From: Rhodoferax sp. OV413
GTDB lineage: Bacteria; Pseudomonadota; Gammaproteobacteria; Burkholderiales; Burkholderiaceae_C
DNA length: 64,000 nt
Direction: 5' to 3'
Assembly (NCBI GenBank): GCA_945861785.1
Contig: CAMAWD010000015.1
Coordinates: 1-64,000, forward strand
Below, one piece after another: positions 1 to 8,228 of the stretch. Numbering within the stretch: the first letter of the stretch is position 1; each line of letters opens with the position of its first letter. Under the pieces are notes generated by a model. It saw nothing but the letters and a program-made list of their open reading frames with translations. It had not been told where the DNA came from and did no database searches. Made by a program: the position numbers and the translations under genes.

Positions 1-795
1 GCCAGCACCTCCGAGTATCAGCATCACCAGGCACTCTGCGGAAAAGTTGAAGCTCAGGCTGTCCAGACCAACCACCCCATTGGTCTGCGCTGACACCGCC
101 CCGGCGGCACCGGCCAGGGCGCCTGAAATGGCATACATGGCCAGCAGCCGTGAGAAGACGGGCGACCCAAGTGCCGCCATCCTCGCCCGGTTTTCTCGAA
201 TCCCGCGCACAGAAAGGCCAAATGGGGAGTCCACGACCCGGCGCGCGATGTAGTAACCAAGCCCCAGCGCGGCGAGCGCGTAAAGCGCGGCGGTCTGGCC
301 CTTCATGTCGAACCGAAACCGGCCCAGCAGGGCAGACACCGCAAAACCGGTCAGGCCGTCGTCGCCACCAGTCCAGTCGCGGAACTTGTTGGCCAGGCTC
401 TGCAGGACCTGCAGGACCGCCACCGACAGCATCAGGAATGTCAGGCCTTGGTAGCGCAGCAGAAAAGCGCCTGAAACCAACGCGACCAGCGCACCCGCCA
501 CAATGCCGATCAGCAGCCCCAGCAGCGGATCCGGATGCCAGCGCAGAGCGGCAATCCCGGCGGCGTAGGCACCCACGCCGAACATGGCAGCATGGCCCAG
601 CGTGCCCAGTCCGGCGACGCCGACCACCAGGTCCAGCGAGATGACAAACAGCGACACGATCGCAATGCGGGCGAGCAAGCCCAGGTAGTCGGGCAGCAGG
701 AAGATCAACAACAGTCCCAGTGCGACAACGATCAAGGGCGCACGCCAGGGGGGCGGGCAAGGAGCAGCCGCGGAGGTGGGCGTGTGATCAGTCAT
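1..795 (-). CDS. livM: Branched-chain amino acid type ABC transporter permease LivM (C-terminus beyond window)
   Basis: Inner-membrane permease of a HAAT-family (Liv-type) ABC importer. The visible 265 codons start MTDHTPTS and run through several hydrophobic segments, including a GVAGLGTLGHAAMFGVGAY stretch and a VVDSPFGLSVRGIRENRARMAALG cytoplasmic loop typical of LivM. The C-terminus and any LivG/LivF ATPase genes lie left of the window. Its ATG overlaps the stop codon of the upstream livH gene (ATGA), so the two are translationally coupled. The imported substrate need not be leucine, isoleucine or valine, since this family also imports amides, urea and aromatic acids. Confidence 0.9.
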   Translation of the reverse strand, partial: MTDHTPTSAAAPCPPPWRAPLIVVALGLLLIFLLPDYLGLLARIAIVSLFVISLDLVVGVAGLGTLGHAAMFGVGAYAAGIAALRWHPDPLLGLLIGIVAGALVALVSGAFLLRYQGLTFLMLSVAVLQVLQSLANKFRDWTGGDDGLTGFAVSALLGRFRFDMKGQTAALYALAALGLGYYIARRVVDSPFGLSVRGIRENRARMAALGSPVFSRLLAMYAISGALAGAAGAVSAQTNGVVGLDSLSFNFSAECLVMLILGGAG

Positions 796-1649
796 CGCTT
801 GAGGATTCCCTGCGGCCGCCAGGCCAGGAGCAGCCCCATGGCGAAAAAGAAGAAGGTATTGCCCCATGCCGAAGCCAGGTATTTGCTCGTGGTGTCGCAG
901 ATTCCGAGCACCACTGCGGCCAGCAAGGAGCCGGGGATGCTGCCCATGCCACCGACCGCAACCACAGCCAACACCAAAACCAGGTACTTCAACGCGTAGT
1001 AGGGTTCGATCGGCATCAGTTCGGCGCCAAGAACTCCGCCCACAGCGGCCAAAGCCGCGCCGACCGTGAACGCGATGCATTGCACTCTGCGGATCGGGAT
1101 GCCCAGTGACGATGCGATGTCCGGGATGTCGACCGCGGCCCGCAACCATACGCCAAACCGCGTCAGGGACACCAGCAGGTAGGCCAGGGCTGCGATTGCT
1201 GCGCCCATCACTATGACCAATAACCGCTGCGCCGGCAGGGTCCGGAATCCGAGATCGATGGACTGGCTCAAGATGGCCGGCAATTGAATCAACTGCACCT
1301 CCGGCCCAGCGAGTGCATTGACCGATGCGATCAGCACGAAACTCAGGCCCATGGTGAACAGCACCTGCTCAAGTTCCGTGCGGCGGTAGAGATGGCGCAG
1401 CACAAATGCCTCGAGCACTGCACCGGTGGCAGCAGTGACCCCGATGGCGACGAGCCAGGACCACCAGAACCCCACCTGCAGTTCCCGGATCAGGTAGGAG
1501 GTAACGTAACCACCGATCATGGCCAGCGCCCCATGGCTGACATTGACAAAGCGCATCAAACCAAGGGTCACGGACATGCCGACTGAAATGATGAACAGCA
1601 CCATTCCGTAGGCGATGCCATCGATCGCTATGTTCAGTAAAGTCAACAT
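792..1649 (-). CDS. livH: Branched-chain amino acid type ABC transporter permease LivH
   Basis: 285-residue inner-membrane permease, partner of LivM. It begins MLTLLNIAIDGIAYGMVLF and has the family signature SVTLGLMRFVNVSHGALAMIGGY near residues 25-50, followed by about eight hydrophobic segments. The length is normal for LivH. It lies 84 bp downstream of the periplasmic binding-protein gene and overlaps livM by 4 bp. The start codon lies in an 11-bp direct repeat that also offers an out-of-frame ATG 11 bp upstream. Confidence 0.9.
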   Translation of the reverse strand: MLTLLNIAIDGIAYGMVLFIISVGMSVTLGLMRFVNVSHGALAMIGGYVTSYLIRELQVGFWWSWLVAIGVTAATGAVLEAFVLRHLYRRTELEQVLFTMGLSFVLIASVNALAGPEVQLIQLPAILSQSIDLGFRTLPAQRLLVIVMGAAIAALAYLLVSLTRFGVWLRAAVDIPDIASSLGIPIRRVQCIAFTVGAALAAVGGVLGAELMPIEPYYALKYLVLVLAVVAVGGMGSIPGSLLAAVVLGICDTTSKYLASAWGNTFFFFAMGLLLAWRPQGILKR

Positions 1650-1663
1650 CGGGTCAACATCGG
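1642..1663. repeat. 11-bp tandem duplication covering the livH start codon
   Basis: The unit GTCAACATCGG occurs twice in a row and a partial third copy follows. On the minus strand each unit contains ATGTTGAC. The inner copy supplies the livH start. The outer copy would give a five-codon peptide ending in TGA. This may be a slippage product that duplicated the start region. Any effect on translation is speculative. Confidence 0.5.
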
Positions 1664-1733
1664 GTCAATGTCAGGACCGGTGGCGGAAACGGCGGGCGCG
1701 GTACGCGACAACCGGACTGGCCACGACTCAAGG

Positions 1734-2912
1734 CTACTTCTCCATGCCCCAGTCCGGTTGCGGACCGAAGTTCAGGATCTCCTTGTTGACCAGTTCGCCG
1801 TTCACCCGCTCGACTTTGCGCAAGTACACGTTTTGCACGATGTGACGTGTCCGGGGGTCGATGCGGACCGGGCCTCGAGGGCTCTCCCATTGCAGGGTCT
1901 TGGCGGTCGCCATCGCCTTGGCACCATCGCGTTTGCCTCCAGTGGCTTCAATCATCTTGTGGATCACGTACATGCCGTCCCATGCGCCTACGGCAATGTT
2001 GCTGACCACCGCGTCGGCCGAACGCGCCTTCAGCGCCGCGATGAATTTGCGGTTTTGATCGGAGTCGTGCACGGCCGAATAATGCAGCGATGTCACGATG
2101 CCAAGGCCGGCATCGCCGAACTTCTGCAGATCGAACTCGTTTGTCTCGTCCGTACCCAGCATCTGGATGCCAGCCTTCATCAAGCCATTTTCGTGGTACG
2201 CCTTGACAAAACTGATGTTGACGGGACCGCCAGGCAGGAAGGTGTACAGGACCTGCGCGCCGCTGGCCTTGATTCGCTGCATGAACGGTGAGAAGTCGGT
2301 GGTGCCCATGGGCATGCGGATCGATTCGACGACGGTTCCGCCATCCTTGGTGTACGCTGCCTTGAAGGCAGTCTCGGCATCGATCCCCGGCGCAAAGTCA
2401 GCCACGGCGGTCACCGCCTTCTTCAGGTTTTGCTGCGCCGCCCACTTCGCCAAGGGCACTGCGAGTTGCCATAAGGTGTAGGAGGTCCGGACAAAGTAGT
2501 CCGACTTTTCGACAATGTTGGACGTCGCCGCAACAAACAAGACCGTCGGTGTGCCGGACTCCTGGATCAGGGGTGCCACCGCGTACGCATTTGGCGTGAA
2601 GATGAATCCACCCAGGTAGTCGATCTTGTCCTTGACGATCAGTTCCTGCACCAGCGCCTTGGTTCCAGCGGGGTTCGGTCCGCCGGTGTCTCGGTAGATG
2701 AATTCGATCTGCTTTCCTGCAAGTTGTCCGCCTTGGGCTGCGACATAGGCCTCCACCCCGTTGCGAAAGGCCGGGCCAAAGTGCCCAGCCAAGCCGGAAA
2801 ACGGACCCACGATTCCAACCTTGATTGCCTGCGCCGACGCCGTGAAGGCCTGTGCCCCAAGGATGAACGCAATACCAAGCGCCCACAGTTTTACTCTGAA
2901 TATGCTAAACAC
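1734..2912 (-). CDS. Periplasmic binding protein of a Liv-type ABC importer
   Basis: Periplasmic solute receptor (Peripla_BP_6 family), about 392 residues. A secretion signal (hydrophobic core LWALGIAFILGAQAF, cleavage near ASAQA) is followed by mature IKVGIVGPFSGLAGHFGP. An in-frame ATG lies at 2936, but AGGAGA sits 6 nt upstream of a GTG at 2912, so GTG 2912 is preferred. The mature fold ends QPDWGMEK. It is cotranscribed with livH and livM downstream. The ligand is unknown; homologues bind branched-chain amino acids, amides or aromatic acids. Confidence 0.85.
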   Translation of the reverse strand: MFSIFRVKLWALGIAFILGAQAFTASAQAIKVGIVGPFSGLAGHFGPAFRNGVEAYVAAQGGQLAGKQIEFIYRDTGGPNPAGTKALVQELIVKDKIDYLGGFIFTPNAYAVAPLIQESGTPTVLFVAATSNIVEKSDYFVRTSYTLWQLAVPLAKWAAQQNLKKAVTAVADFAPGIDAETAFKAAYTKDGGTVVESIRMPMGTTDFSPFMQRIKASGAQVLYTFLPGGPVNISFVKAYHENGLMKAGIQMLGTDETNEFDLQKFGDAGLGIVTSLHYSAVHDSDQNRKFIAALKARSADAVVSNIAVGAWDGMYVIHKMIEATGGKRDGAKAMATAKTLQWESPRGPVRIDPRTRHIVQNVYLRKVERVNGELVNKEILNFGPQPDWGMEK

Positions 2913-3158
2913 GGCTTGTCTCCTAAAAAAACGCATGGATGAGAAACGGGACGGCACAAGCAACAGAGTGCGTGTGCCGTAACACACGTACCTGCGCGCA
3001 CATGCCAAGAACAAGCTCAAACCTGGCAGCTGGTCCGAATTGCAAAGGCAAACGCACGGCCGGTCGAGCAAACTTCCCGGGCCAAAAGGATCCAGGAAGC
3101 GAATTTAGCATTATTCCGCAGCTCGCCCATCAATCGGGTTGGTGTTTACCCTCGCACA

Positions 3159-3572
3159 TTGGCCCGTGGGTCAGGGCACATATTGACGTCCCCTATTGCG
3201 GTCTGCACCTTGTTGAATGAAGCTTCATCCCATGGCGTGACGCTCGGCGTTTGGCGCCTGCTGCCATGCATCGACGTGGGTTTGCCGGGCACCGCGATCG
3301 GGGAGGCATCGATCCAAGTAGCGGGCGACAAGGATGCCTGTTTCGATCTTCGCCATGTCGGGCCAGTTCAAGCCTGCAGCGCAGTGCACAGCACGAAGGA
3401 CTGCACCGGGGTGGCGCGTTGCCTGGTGGGAACCTGCCCGGTGCTGGACCCTGCCACCGGTGCCACGCTGGTCGACGCACTGAGCCGCCGCTCCGACACC
3501 ACCAGCATCGCGTTCGGCCCGACGATCGGCAAGGGCATCGCGTGGTTCCGATGCACCGGTCACCCGGCCTGA
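3159..3572 (+). pseudogene. Possible degraded GcvT-like (aminomethyltransferase-fold) remnant in a 0.7 kb gene-poor gap
   Basis: The interval between the binding protein start (2912) and the next gene end (3606) holds no convincing intact gene. The plus-strand frame here is open for 137 codons. Its C-terminal part, from about 3417, reads RCLVG...DPATGATLVD, then TTSIAFGPTIGKGIAWFR. This resembles the C-terminal barrel of GcvT/sarcosine-dehydrogenase-type proteins (TTSxxxxPTxGKxIALAYV) and stops abruptly. The upstream part does not resemble that family. It is read as an eroded fragment. The assignment rests on one motif only. Confidence 0.25.
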
Positions 3573-3605
3573 TTCGTACTTCGGCCCTCTGTGGGGCCGG
3601 CGGGT

Positions 3606-4364
3606 TCAGCCTTCGGCCACCTGCTCGGCGTGTACCGCGCGGCAGTCCATCTCGAAGTCGATCTCGCGCACCGGCGGGCGGTTGAGCTGCCAGGTCAGGC
3701 CATTGCGCAGCACGCCGCGGCGTGCCATTTCATCGACCAGCAGCGGGTAGGCGTTGTGCTCGGTGTACATCTGCACCGCGGTCGCGCTGTGCCATGAGCC
3801 GCCAAGCGCCGCCATGCGGCGCTCCATCTCGTCCAGCACCCAGACCGCCTTGCGGCGCAGGCCGGCGCTGCTGGTGTCGCCCCGTGCCACGATATGGTCG
3901 CGGTAGTTGCCCTTGCCCTCGGGCGCCTCGCCGCTGCCGGCGACCACGAAGCTGTGGGGTGCACCTGGCGCTGCGGTGGTGAAGCAGAAGGCGTGAAAGC
4001 CCGGCTCGGGCGGGGGGGCAAGGACCGGGCAGGTGTTGGCCCGTGCGACCGGATTCACGCCGTCGCGGTAGATCCCCCAGCGTGCCAGTGTGCCGACGTA
4101 GAGCTCGTTGAACGCCTTGAAGCCGTCCTCGGTGAAGGGTGCCGGCGAATGCAACTCACAGGCGCACAGGGCGGCGCTCGGGCGGCCGCGCTGCTGCAGG
4201 AACGCCTCGATGCGCCGGAACCCCTCGGCCAGCGGGACGGGTGCGGCGAAGCGCACACGCTCGATGCGCCAACCCGGCAAGGCGGCAACGCCGCAGGAGT
4301 ACTGGAACACGCCGGGCATGCAGGTGTAGCCGCCCGGCAGGTAGTCCACGGTCGAATCGCTCAT
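3606..4364 (-). CDS. Two-domain RidA/YjgF-fold protein (putative enamine/imine or aminomuconate deaminase)
   Basis: 252 residues starting MSDSTVDYLPGGY at the ATG at 4364; the longer open frame upstream only runs through the neighbouring aminotransferase. Both halves look RidA-like. The N-half has AFNELYVGTLARWGI. The C-half has FVVAGSGEAPEGKGNYRD followed by SATAVQMYTEHNAYPLLVDEM. RidA-fold proteins hydrolyse reactive enamine/imine products of PLP enzymes, and 2-aminomuconate deaminases share the fold. Being last in a unit whose upstream neighbour is a PLP enzyme fits that role. Not a close match to a named enzyme that I recognise. Confidence 0.55.
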   Translation of the reverse strand: MSDSTVDYLPGGYTCMPGVFQYSCGVAALPGWRIERVRFAAPVPLAEGFRRIEAFLQQRGRPSAALCACELHSPAPFTEDGFKAFNELYVGTLARWGIYRDGVNPVARANTCPVLAPPPEPGFHAFCFTTAAPGAPHSFVVAGSGEAPEGKGNYRDHIVARGDTSSAGLRRKAVWVLDEMERRMAALGGSWHSATAVQMYTEHNAYPLLVDEMARRGVLRNGLTWQLNRPPVREIDFEMDCRAVHAEQVAEG

Positions 4365-4380
4365 GATCGGTCCTTGCTGG

Positions 4381-5508
4381 TCAGGCCAGCGTTCGGCGCA
4401 GCGTCGCCAGAAAGTGCGCGACGTCCTGGGCCGTGTTGTAGCCGTGAACCGCCATGCGCATGCGCCCGGCCTGGTGCATGACGTGGATCCCCTCCTGCCC
4501 GAGTGCCTGGTGGAGTGCTGCGGCACGCGGGTGCTGCACGGCAACGATGCCCGAATCGGTCGGCGAGCGCCTGGGCGCCATGGGCTGCAGCCCCAGTGCG
4601 AGCAGGCCGTCATGCAGCGCCTGTGTCAGGGGATCGGCATGGCGCGCCACGGCCGCCACGCCGATCGCCGCGAGGTAGCGCAGCGACGCGTTCAGCGCGT
4701 AGATGGCTGCAAAGTTTGGCATGCCCACAGACCAGCTGGCCGCGCCAGTCTTCGGGGCAAACCGATCGAATCGGTCCGGGTCAAACGCGTTGGTCAGGTG
4801 AAACCAGCCACCGGCGCGTGTGGTGAGTCGTTCGGCGCGGGCCTGCGGCACCCCGACGATGCAACCGCCGTGCAGGCCGAGGACCCATTTGTGGGTGCTT
4901 GAAATCAGGCAGTCGGCGTCGTGGCAATCCAATACGACGCGCCCCAGCGCCTGCGTCACATCGACCGAAATCAGCGCCTGCGGCGCGCGGCTTCGGACCG
5001 CGTCGCGCAGTGGCTGCCAGTCGATCCGAAACCCGTTGTAGAAACTCACCAGCGAGACCTGGACCAGGCGGGTGCGGGGACCCAGCAGGGGCAGCAGTCG
5101 GTCCAAGGTGAGTGCGCCGTCGTGGGAATGCCACACGCGCACGGCAGGTGGCGTGCGGGAGGCGAGCCACGGCGTCGTACCGGACGGAAAATCCAGGTCA
5201 CTGACCACGACTTCATCGCCCGGCCCCAGGTTCAGCGCCGTCGCCAGCAAGTTGTAGGCTTCCGCGCTGCAGGAACAGAAGGACACTTCGGATCGATCGA
5301 GCCCCACCATCTGCGCGGCGATGTCGCGGCACTGTTCCAGCACCGCAAAATGCCCGTCGCGCCCCTGCATGCCGCTTGATTTGTCGCGCCAGTAAGCCTG
5401 CATGGCCTCGCCCACACACAGCGGGGGAATACTCTCCGCTGCGCTGTTCAGGTAGGTCATGGTCTGCAGCGACGGGAAGTCGCGCTGGCGCGATACAGCT
5501 GTCAGCAT
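4381..5508 (-). CDS. Aminotransferase class V (NifS/CsdA-fold PLP enzyme)
   Basis: 375 residues. The N-terminal YLNSAAESIPPL matches the class V pattern (xLNxAxxxP). The PLP-binding lysine is K207 in SSTHKWVLGLHG, and the cofactor aspartate lies in SVDVTQALG. There is no cysteine-desulfurase active-site loop that I can identify, so a transaminase, lyase or epimerase role is more likely than sulfur mobilisation. It sits 16 bp upstream of the double RidA-fold gene and 28 bp downstream of the AstE/AspA-type gene. In context it may remove or transfer the amino group freed by the upstream hydrolases. Confidence 0.75.
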   Translation of the reverse strand: MLTAVSRQRDFPSLQTMTYLNSAAESIPPLCVGEAMQAYWRDKSSGMQGRDGHFAVLEQCRDIAAQMVGLDRSEVSFCSCSAEAYNLLATALNLGPGDEVVVSDLDFPSGTTPWLASRTPPAVRVWHSHDGALTLDRLLPLLGPRTRLVQVSLVSFYNGFRIDWQPLRDAVRSRAPQALISVDVTQALGRVVLDCHDADCLISSTHKWVLGLHGGCIVGVPQARAERLTTRAGGWFHLTNAFDPDRFDRFAPKTGAASWSVGMPNFAAIYALNASLRYLAAIGVAAVARHADPLTQALHDGLLALGLQPMAPRRSPTDSGIVAVQHPRAAALHQALGQEGIHVMHQAGRMRMAVHGYNTAQDVAHFLATLRRTLA

Positions 5509-5536
5509 GGCGCCTCCATGGCCAGCCGTGCGCCCT

Positions 5537-6544
5537 TCATGGCGGCGCCACGTCTTCGATCAGCACCGCCAGGTTCTGGCCGGCGCGCACGTGGCCAATC
5601 AAGCCGTGCGCGTAGAGCGTCCCGGCAGTTTGGAAGTACACCGGCTCGGGCTCCAGCGTGGGGCGTGTCAGCTGGTGCATCAGCCCGGCGAGCTGCCCGG
5701 CGCCGATGGCGTCACCCAGTTCGAAGCGCCGTTCGAAGTATCCATCGCAGGGCGCAAACACATAGGCGGCCGGGCCGTTGATGCGCGTCCAGCGGGTGGG
5801 CTGGCCGGGAACCGTGGTGATGCGCGGCAAGACGCCGGTGTGTTTCAGGAAACGCCGGGTGGCATCTCTGGTCGCCTGAACGGAGCTGCCACTCACCCAT
5901 CCGCCCATGCCCATCTCGGCCGCCAGCGTGGGTATGCCTTTCATGCTGGTGTAACCCGCTGCGGTGCGGTAGTCGCCCATGTTGCTGGTCTGCACCGTGA
6001 TGCCGACCCCGAACACCTCGGCCAGCCGCGCGTTGGTCCTGACCAGTGCGGGGTCCATCGCCTCGGCCATCACCACGTGGGCGCTGGGCTGGATGAACAG
6101 TGTGCGGCCGCCGGCATGCAGGTCCAGGTAGTAATTCGCCCGGACAAAGATGTGGTCGGTGACGTAACGCGCGATCTGTTGCGTGGGCGCGCCGAAATCA
6201 TCACCGGGAAACACCCGGTTCAGGTTGAGGTGGTCGATCGGCGAGGTCCGCCGGCCCGCGCGCTGGGCCGGGGCATTGAAGGACGGCAGCAGGATCAGCT
6301 GCCCCTGCACATCCGCGCCCTGGATCTGGCGTATCAGCTCGGCGATGACCACCGGGCCCTCGTACTCGTCACCGTGCACCGCGCCGCTGACCACCACCAC
6401 CGGGCCCTCGCCATTGCGGATCGAAGCGGCGGGAAATGGGATGACGCCCCAGGCGTCGTCGTCGGGCGAATGGGGCAGGAACAGCGCGCCAACCTGCTTG
6501 CCGTCCTTGTTCCAGTCGATATCGCTAAATACAGTCGTTGTCAT
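5537..6544 (-). CDS. Zinc deacylase of the succinylglutamate desuccinylase/aspartoacylase family (DoeB-like)
   Basis: 335 residues from the ATG at 6544 (AAAAGG upstream). Zinc ligands are visible as HGDE (H57, E60) in VHGDEYEGPVV and as the histidine of YYLDLHAGG. NLNRVFPGD is the family arginine-containing substrate motif. The C-terminal part forms the usual beta-rich cap. Family members remove acyl groups from amino acids; DoeB removes acetyl from N-acetyl-2,4-diaminobutyrate in ectoine breakdown, and an M24 hydrolase gene of the type of DoeA lies two genes upstream. A paralogue is present at 37258-38262. Confidence 0.7.
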   Translation of the reverse strand: MTTTVFSDIDWNKDGKQVGALFLPHSPDDDAWGVIPFPAASIRNGEGPVVVVSGAVHGDEYEGPVVIAELIRQIQGADVQGQLILLPSFNAPAQRAGRRTSPIDHLNLNRVFPGDDFGAPTQQIARYVTDHIFVRANYYLDLHAGGRTLFIQPSAHVVMAEAMDPALVRTNARLAEVFGVGITVQTSNMGDYRTAAGYTSMKGIPTLAAEMGMGGWVSGSSVQATRDATRRFLKHTGVLPRITTVPGQPTRWTRINGPAAYVFAPCDGYFERRFELGDAIGAGQLAGLMHQLTRPTLEPEPVYFQTAGTLYAHGLIGHVRAGQNLAVLIEDVAPP

Positions 6545-6555
6545 CGTGAACCTTT

Positions 6556-7344
6556 TCAGATGGGTGCATCCCACAATGCCTGGTTCGACAGCGCATCCGC
6601 GACGTCGCGGGAGATGGCGTCGAGCAGGCGCTGGCCTTTTTCTGGTGTCGCCGCCCAGGCTTCACCGACCAGACCGAGCGGCGAGCGTGTCTGCAGCTGC
6701 TGCCAGCGGTAGATCCCGGGGTTGACTCCCTCGATCGCCGACAGGCCGGGGACCAGGGCGGTCTTGAGCGAGGCATCCAGCGGCATGACGGTTTCCGGAG
6801 ACAGCGCCTGCAGCATGGATGTCTCCGCTTCACACGCGTGCAGCACCTGCCCCTGGTGCTCAAGGATGTTGCGGATCGAATCGGCAGCGATCTGCCAGTA
6901 CGTGCCGCATGCCAGCGGCAACTTCAGGTCGATCGTCAGCTCGGTGATGATGGTCTCCAGGGCCGCGATGTTGCCACCGTGTCCGTTGAGCACGAAGATG
7001 CGCTCGAAACCGTGTCGCGCAGCGGAGCGAACCACACAACCGACCACCGCCGCCATGGCGGAGAAGTTCAGCGTCAGCGTGCCGCCGAGCGACATGTGGT
7101 GTTCCGACATGCCAAACGGAATCGCCGGGGTGACCAGCGCACGCTGGCGGCCCTGCATCAGGCGCGCCGCGCGCTGCGACACCTCGTAGGCGAGGCGCCA
7201 GTCGACCTGGGTCGGCAGATGCGGCCCGTGCTGTTCGGTGGCCCCCAGCGGGATGATCACCACCGTCTTGTCACGCACCGCCTGCACCAGCGCCGGGGCC
7301 GTCATGCGGTCCCAGCGCACTTCGGATAGGGCAGCGTCGTGCAT
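6556..7344 (-). CDS. Creatininase-family amidohydrolase
   Basis: 262 residues starting MHDAALSEVRWDRMT. The frame stays open far upstream but that part is the shadow of the binding protein gene. Family hallmarks are IIPLGATEQHGPHLP and VDWRLAYEV (metal-binding Glu, His, Asp), GMSEHHMSLGGTLTL, NGHGGN and a late Glu in CEAETSM. Family members open cyclic amides (creatinine to creatine) or hydrolyse formamide groups (mycofactocin MftE, FAPy deformylase). The ATG overlaps the stop of the upstream binding protein (TGATG), so coupling is tight. The substrate is not decided by sequence. Confidence 0.75.
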   Translation of the reverse strand: MHDAALSEVRWDRMTAPALVQAVRDKTVVIIPLGATEQHGPHLPTQVDWRLAYEVSQRAARLMQGRQRALVTPAIPFGMSEHHMSLGGTLTLNFSAMAAVVGCVVRSAARHGFERIFVLNGHGGNIAALETIITELTIDLKLPLACGTYWQIAADSIRNILEHQGQVLHACEAETSMLQALSPETVMPLDASLKTALVPGLSAIEGVNPGIYRWQQLQTRSPLGLVGEAWAATPEKGQRLLDAISRDVADALSNQALWDAPI

Positions 7345-8129
7345 CACAGCGGCTGCATCGGGTCCATGGAGCGGCCGAGCCATTTCTGGTGCAGCTTGTC
7401 GAGTTCGGTGTTCTGGGTGTTGAAGAAGATGAAGGTGTCGAGCCAGCGCGCCAGGTTGTGTTCGCCCATTTTCACGCCCATGTGCGCCGGGCTGTTGCGG
7501 ATGTTGAACTTGAGATCGAACTCCTTGTTGGGGTTCTTTTTGGCCAGGTCGATGGCCACGATGCTGTTGGTCGAAAACAACTGCGCCTGACCGGACAGGT
7601 AGGCCGCGGCGGCGGTCGCGTCGTCCTCGGTGCGCATCATGTTGGCACGGGGGTTGGCTGTGGACAGGGCAAGCTCCTGGGTGGTGCCCTTGGCGGCAGC
7701 GACACGGTAGGTGCCCAGCTCGGCGGCCGACTTGACCGTGATGTTCTTGGGGCCGTAGACCGCCAGCGAGGTGTTGGCGTACGGCGCGGTGAACATGATC
7801 TGCTTTGCGCGCTCGGGCGTCGCACCCATGACTGAAATCACCACGTCCACCTTGTCGGTGAGCAGGAACGGCAGGCGGTTGGCACCGGTGATCTGCGTGA
7901 GCTCGAGCTTCACACCCAGGGCCTTGGCCACCATGTCGGCCATGTCGACATCGAAGCCTTCGGCCACACGGTTGACGTTCTGTGAGCCGAACGGCGGCAC
8001 GTCCAGCGGCACGCCGATGCGTACGACACCCTTGGACAGGATGTCCTGGAGCTTGTCCGCCAGCGCGGTGTTCAGCAAACCCAGTGACAGCAGCACGATG
8101 GCGAGGGACCGGATGCAATTTTTCAACAT
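7344..8129 (-). CDS. Amino-acid ABC transporter substrate-binding protein, family 3 (copy 2)
   Basis: 261 residues from ATG 8129, with AGGAGT 8 nt upstream; in-frame codons further up are not used. Signal peptide MLKNCIRSLAIVLLSLGLLNTALA. The mature part has GVVRIGVPLDVPPFG, EGFDVDMADMVAKALGVKLEL and a C-terminal LDKLHQKWLG, all SBP_bac_3 features. It closely resembles the protein of 9457-10242 along its whole length, and only one permease/ATPase set is present, so both probably deliver to the same transporter. It lies between the M24 hydrolase and the creatininase genes. Confidence 0.85.
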   Translation of the reverse strand: MLKNCIRSLAIVLLSLGLLNTALADKLQDILSKGVVRIGVPLDVPPFGSQNVNRVAEGFDVDMADMVAKALGVKLELTQITGANRLPFLLTDKVDVVISVMGATPERAKQIMFTAPYANTSLAVYGPKNITVKSAAELGTYRVAAAKGTTQELALSTANPRANMMRTEDDATAAAAYLSGQAQLFSTNSIVAIDLAKKNPNKEFDLKFNIRNSPAHMGVKMGEHNLARWLDTFIFFNTQNTELDKLHQKWLGRSMDPMQPL

Positions 8130-8228
8130 GACTGACTCCTTGTGAATATGAACTTCGATGTGCTTCCTTCTGGTGCGACCGGCAGCACATGGCTGCGCGG
8201 GATTGCCGGGAAGCAGCGGCAAAGGGGG

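Noticed and set aside
2913-3071. Longer N-terminus for the Liv-type binding protein (to 3071)
   Set aside because: The extra 53 codons precede a good signal peptide and lack a ribosome site, whereas AGGAGA is placed correctly for GTG 2912.
6556-8190. 544-codon frame joining creatininase with an upstream extension
   Set aside because: The part above 7344 is the out-of-frame reading of the family-3 binding protein; creatininase homology starts at the ATG at 7344.
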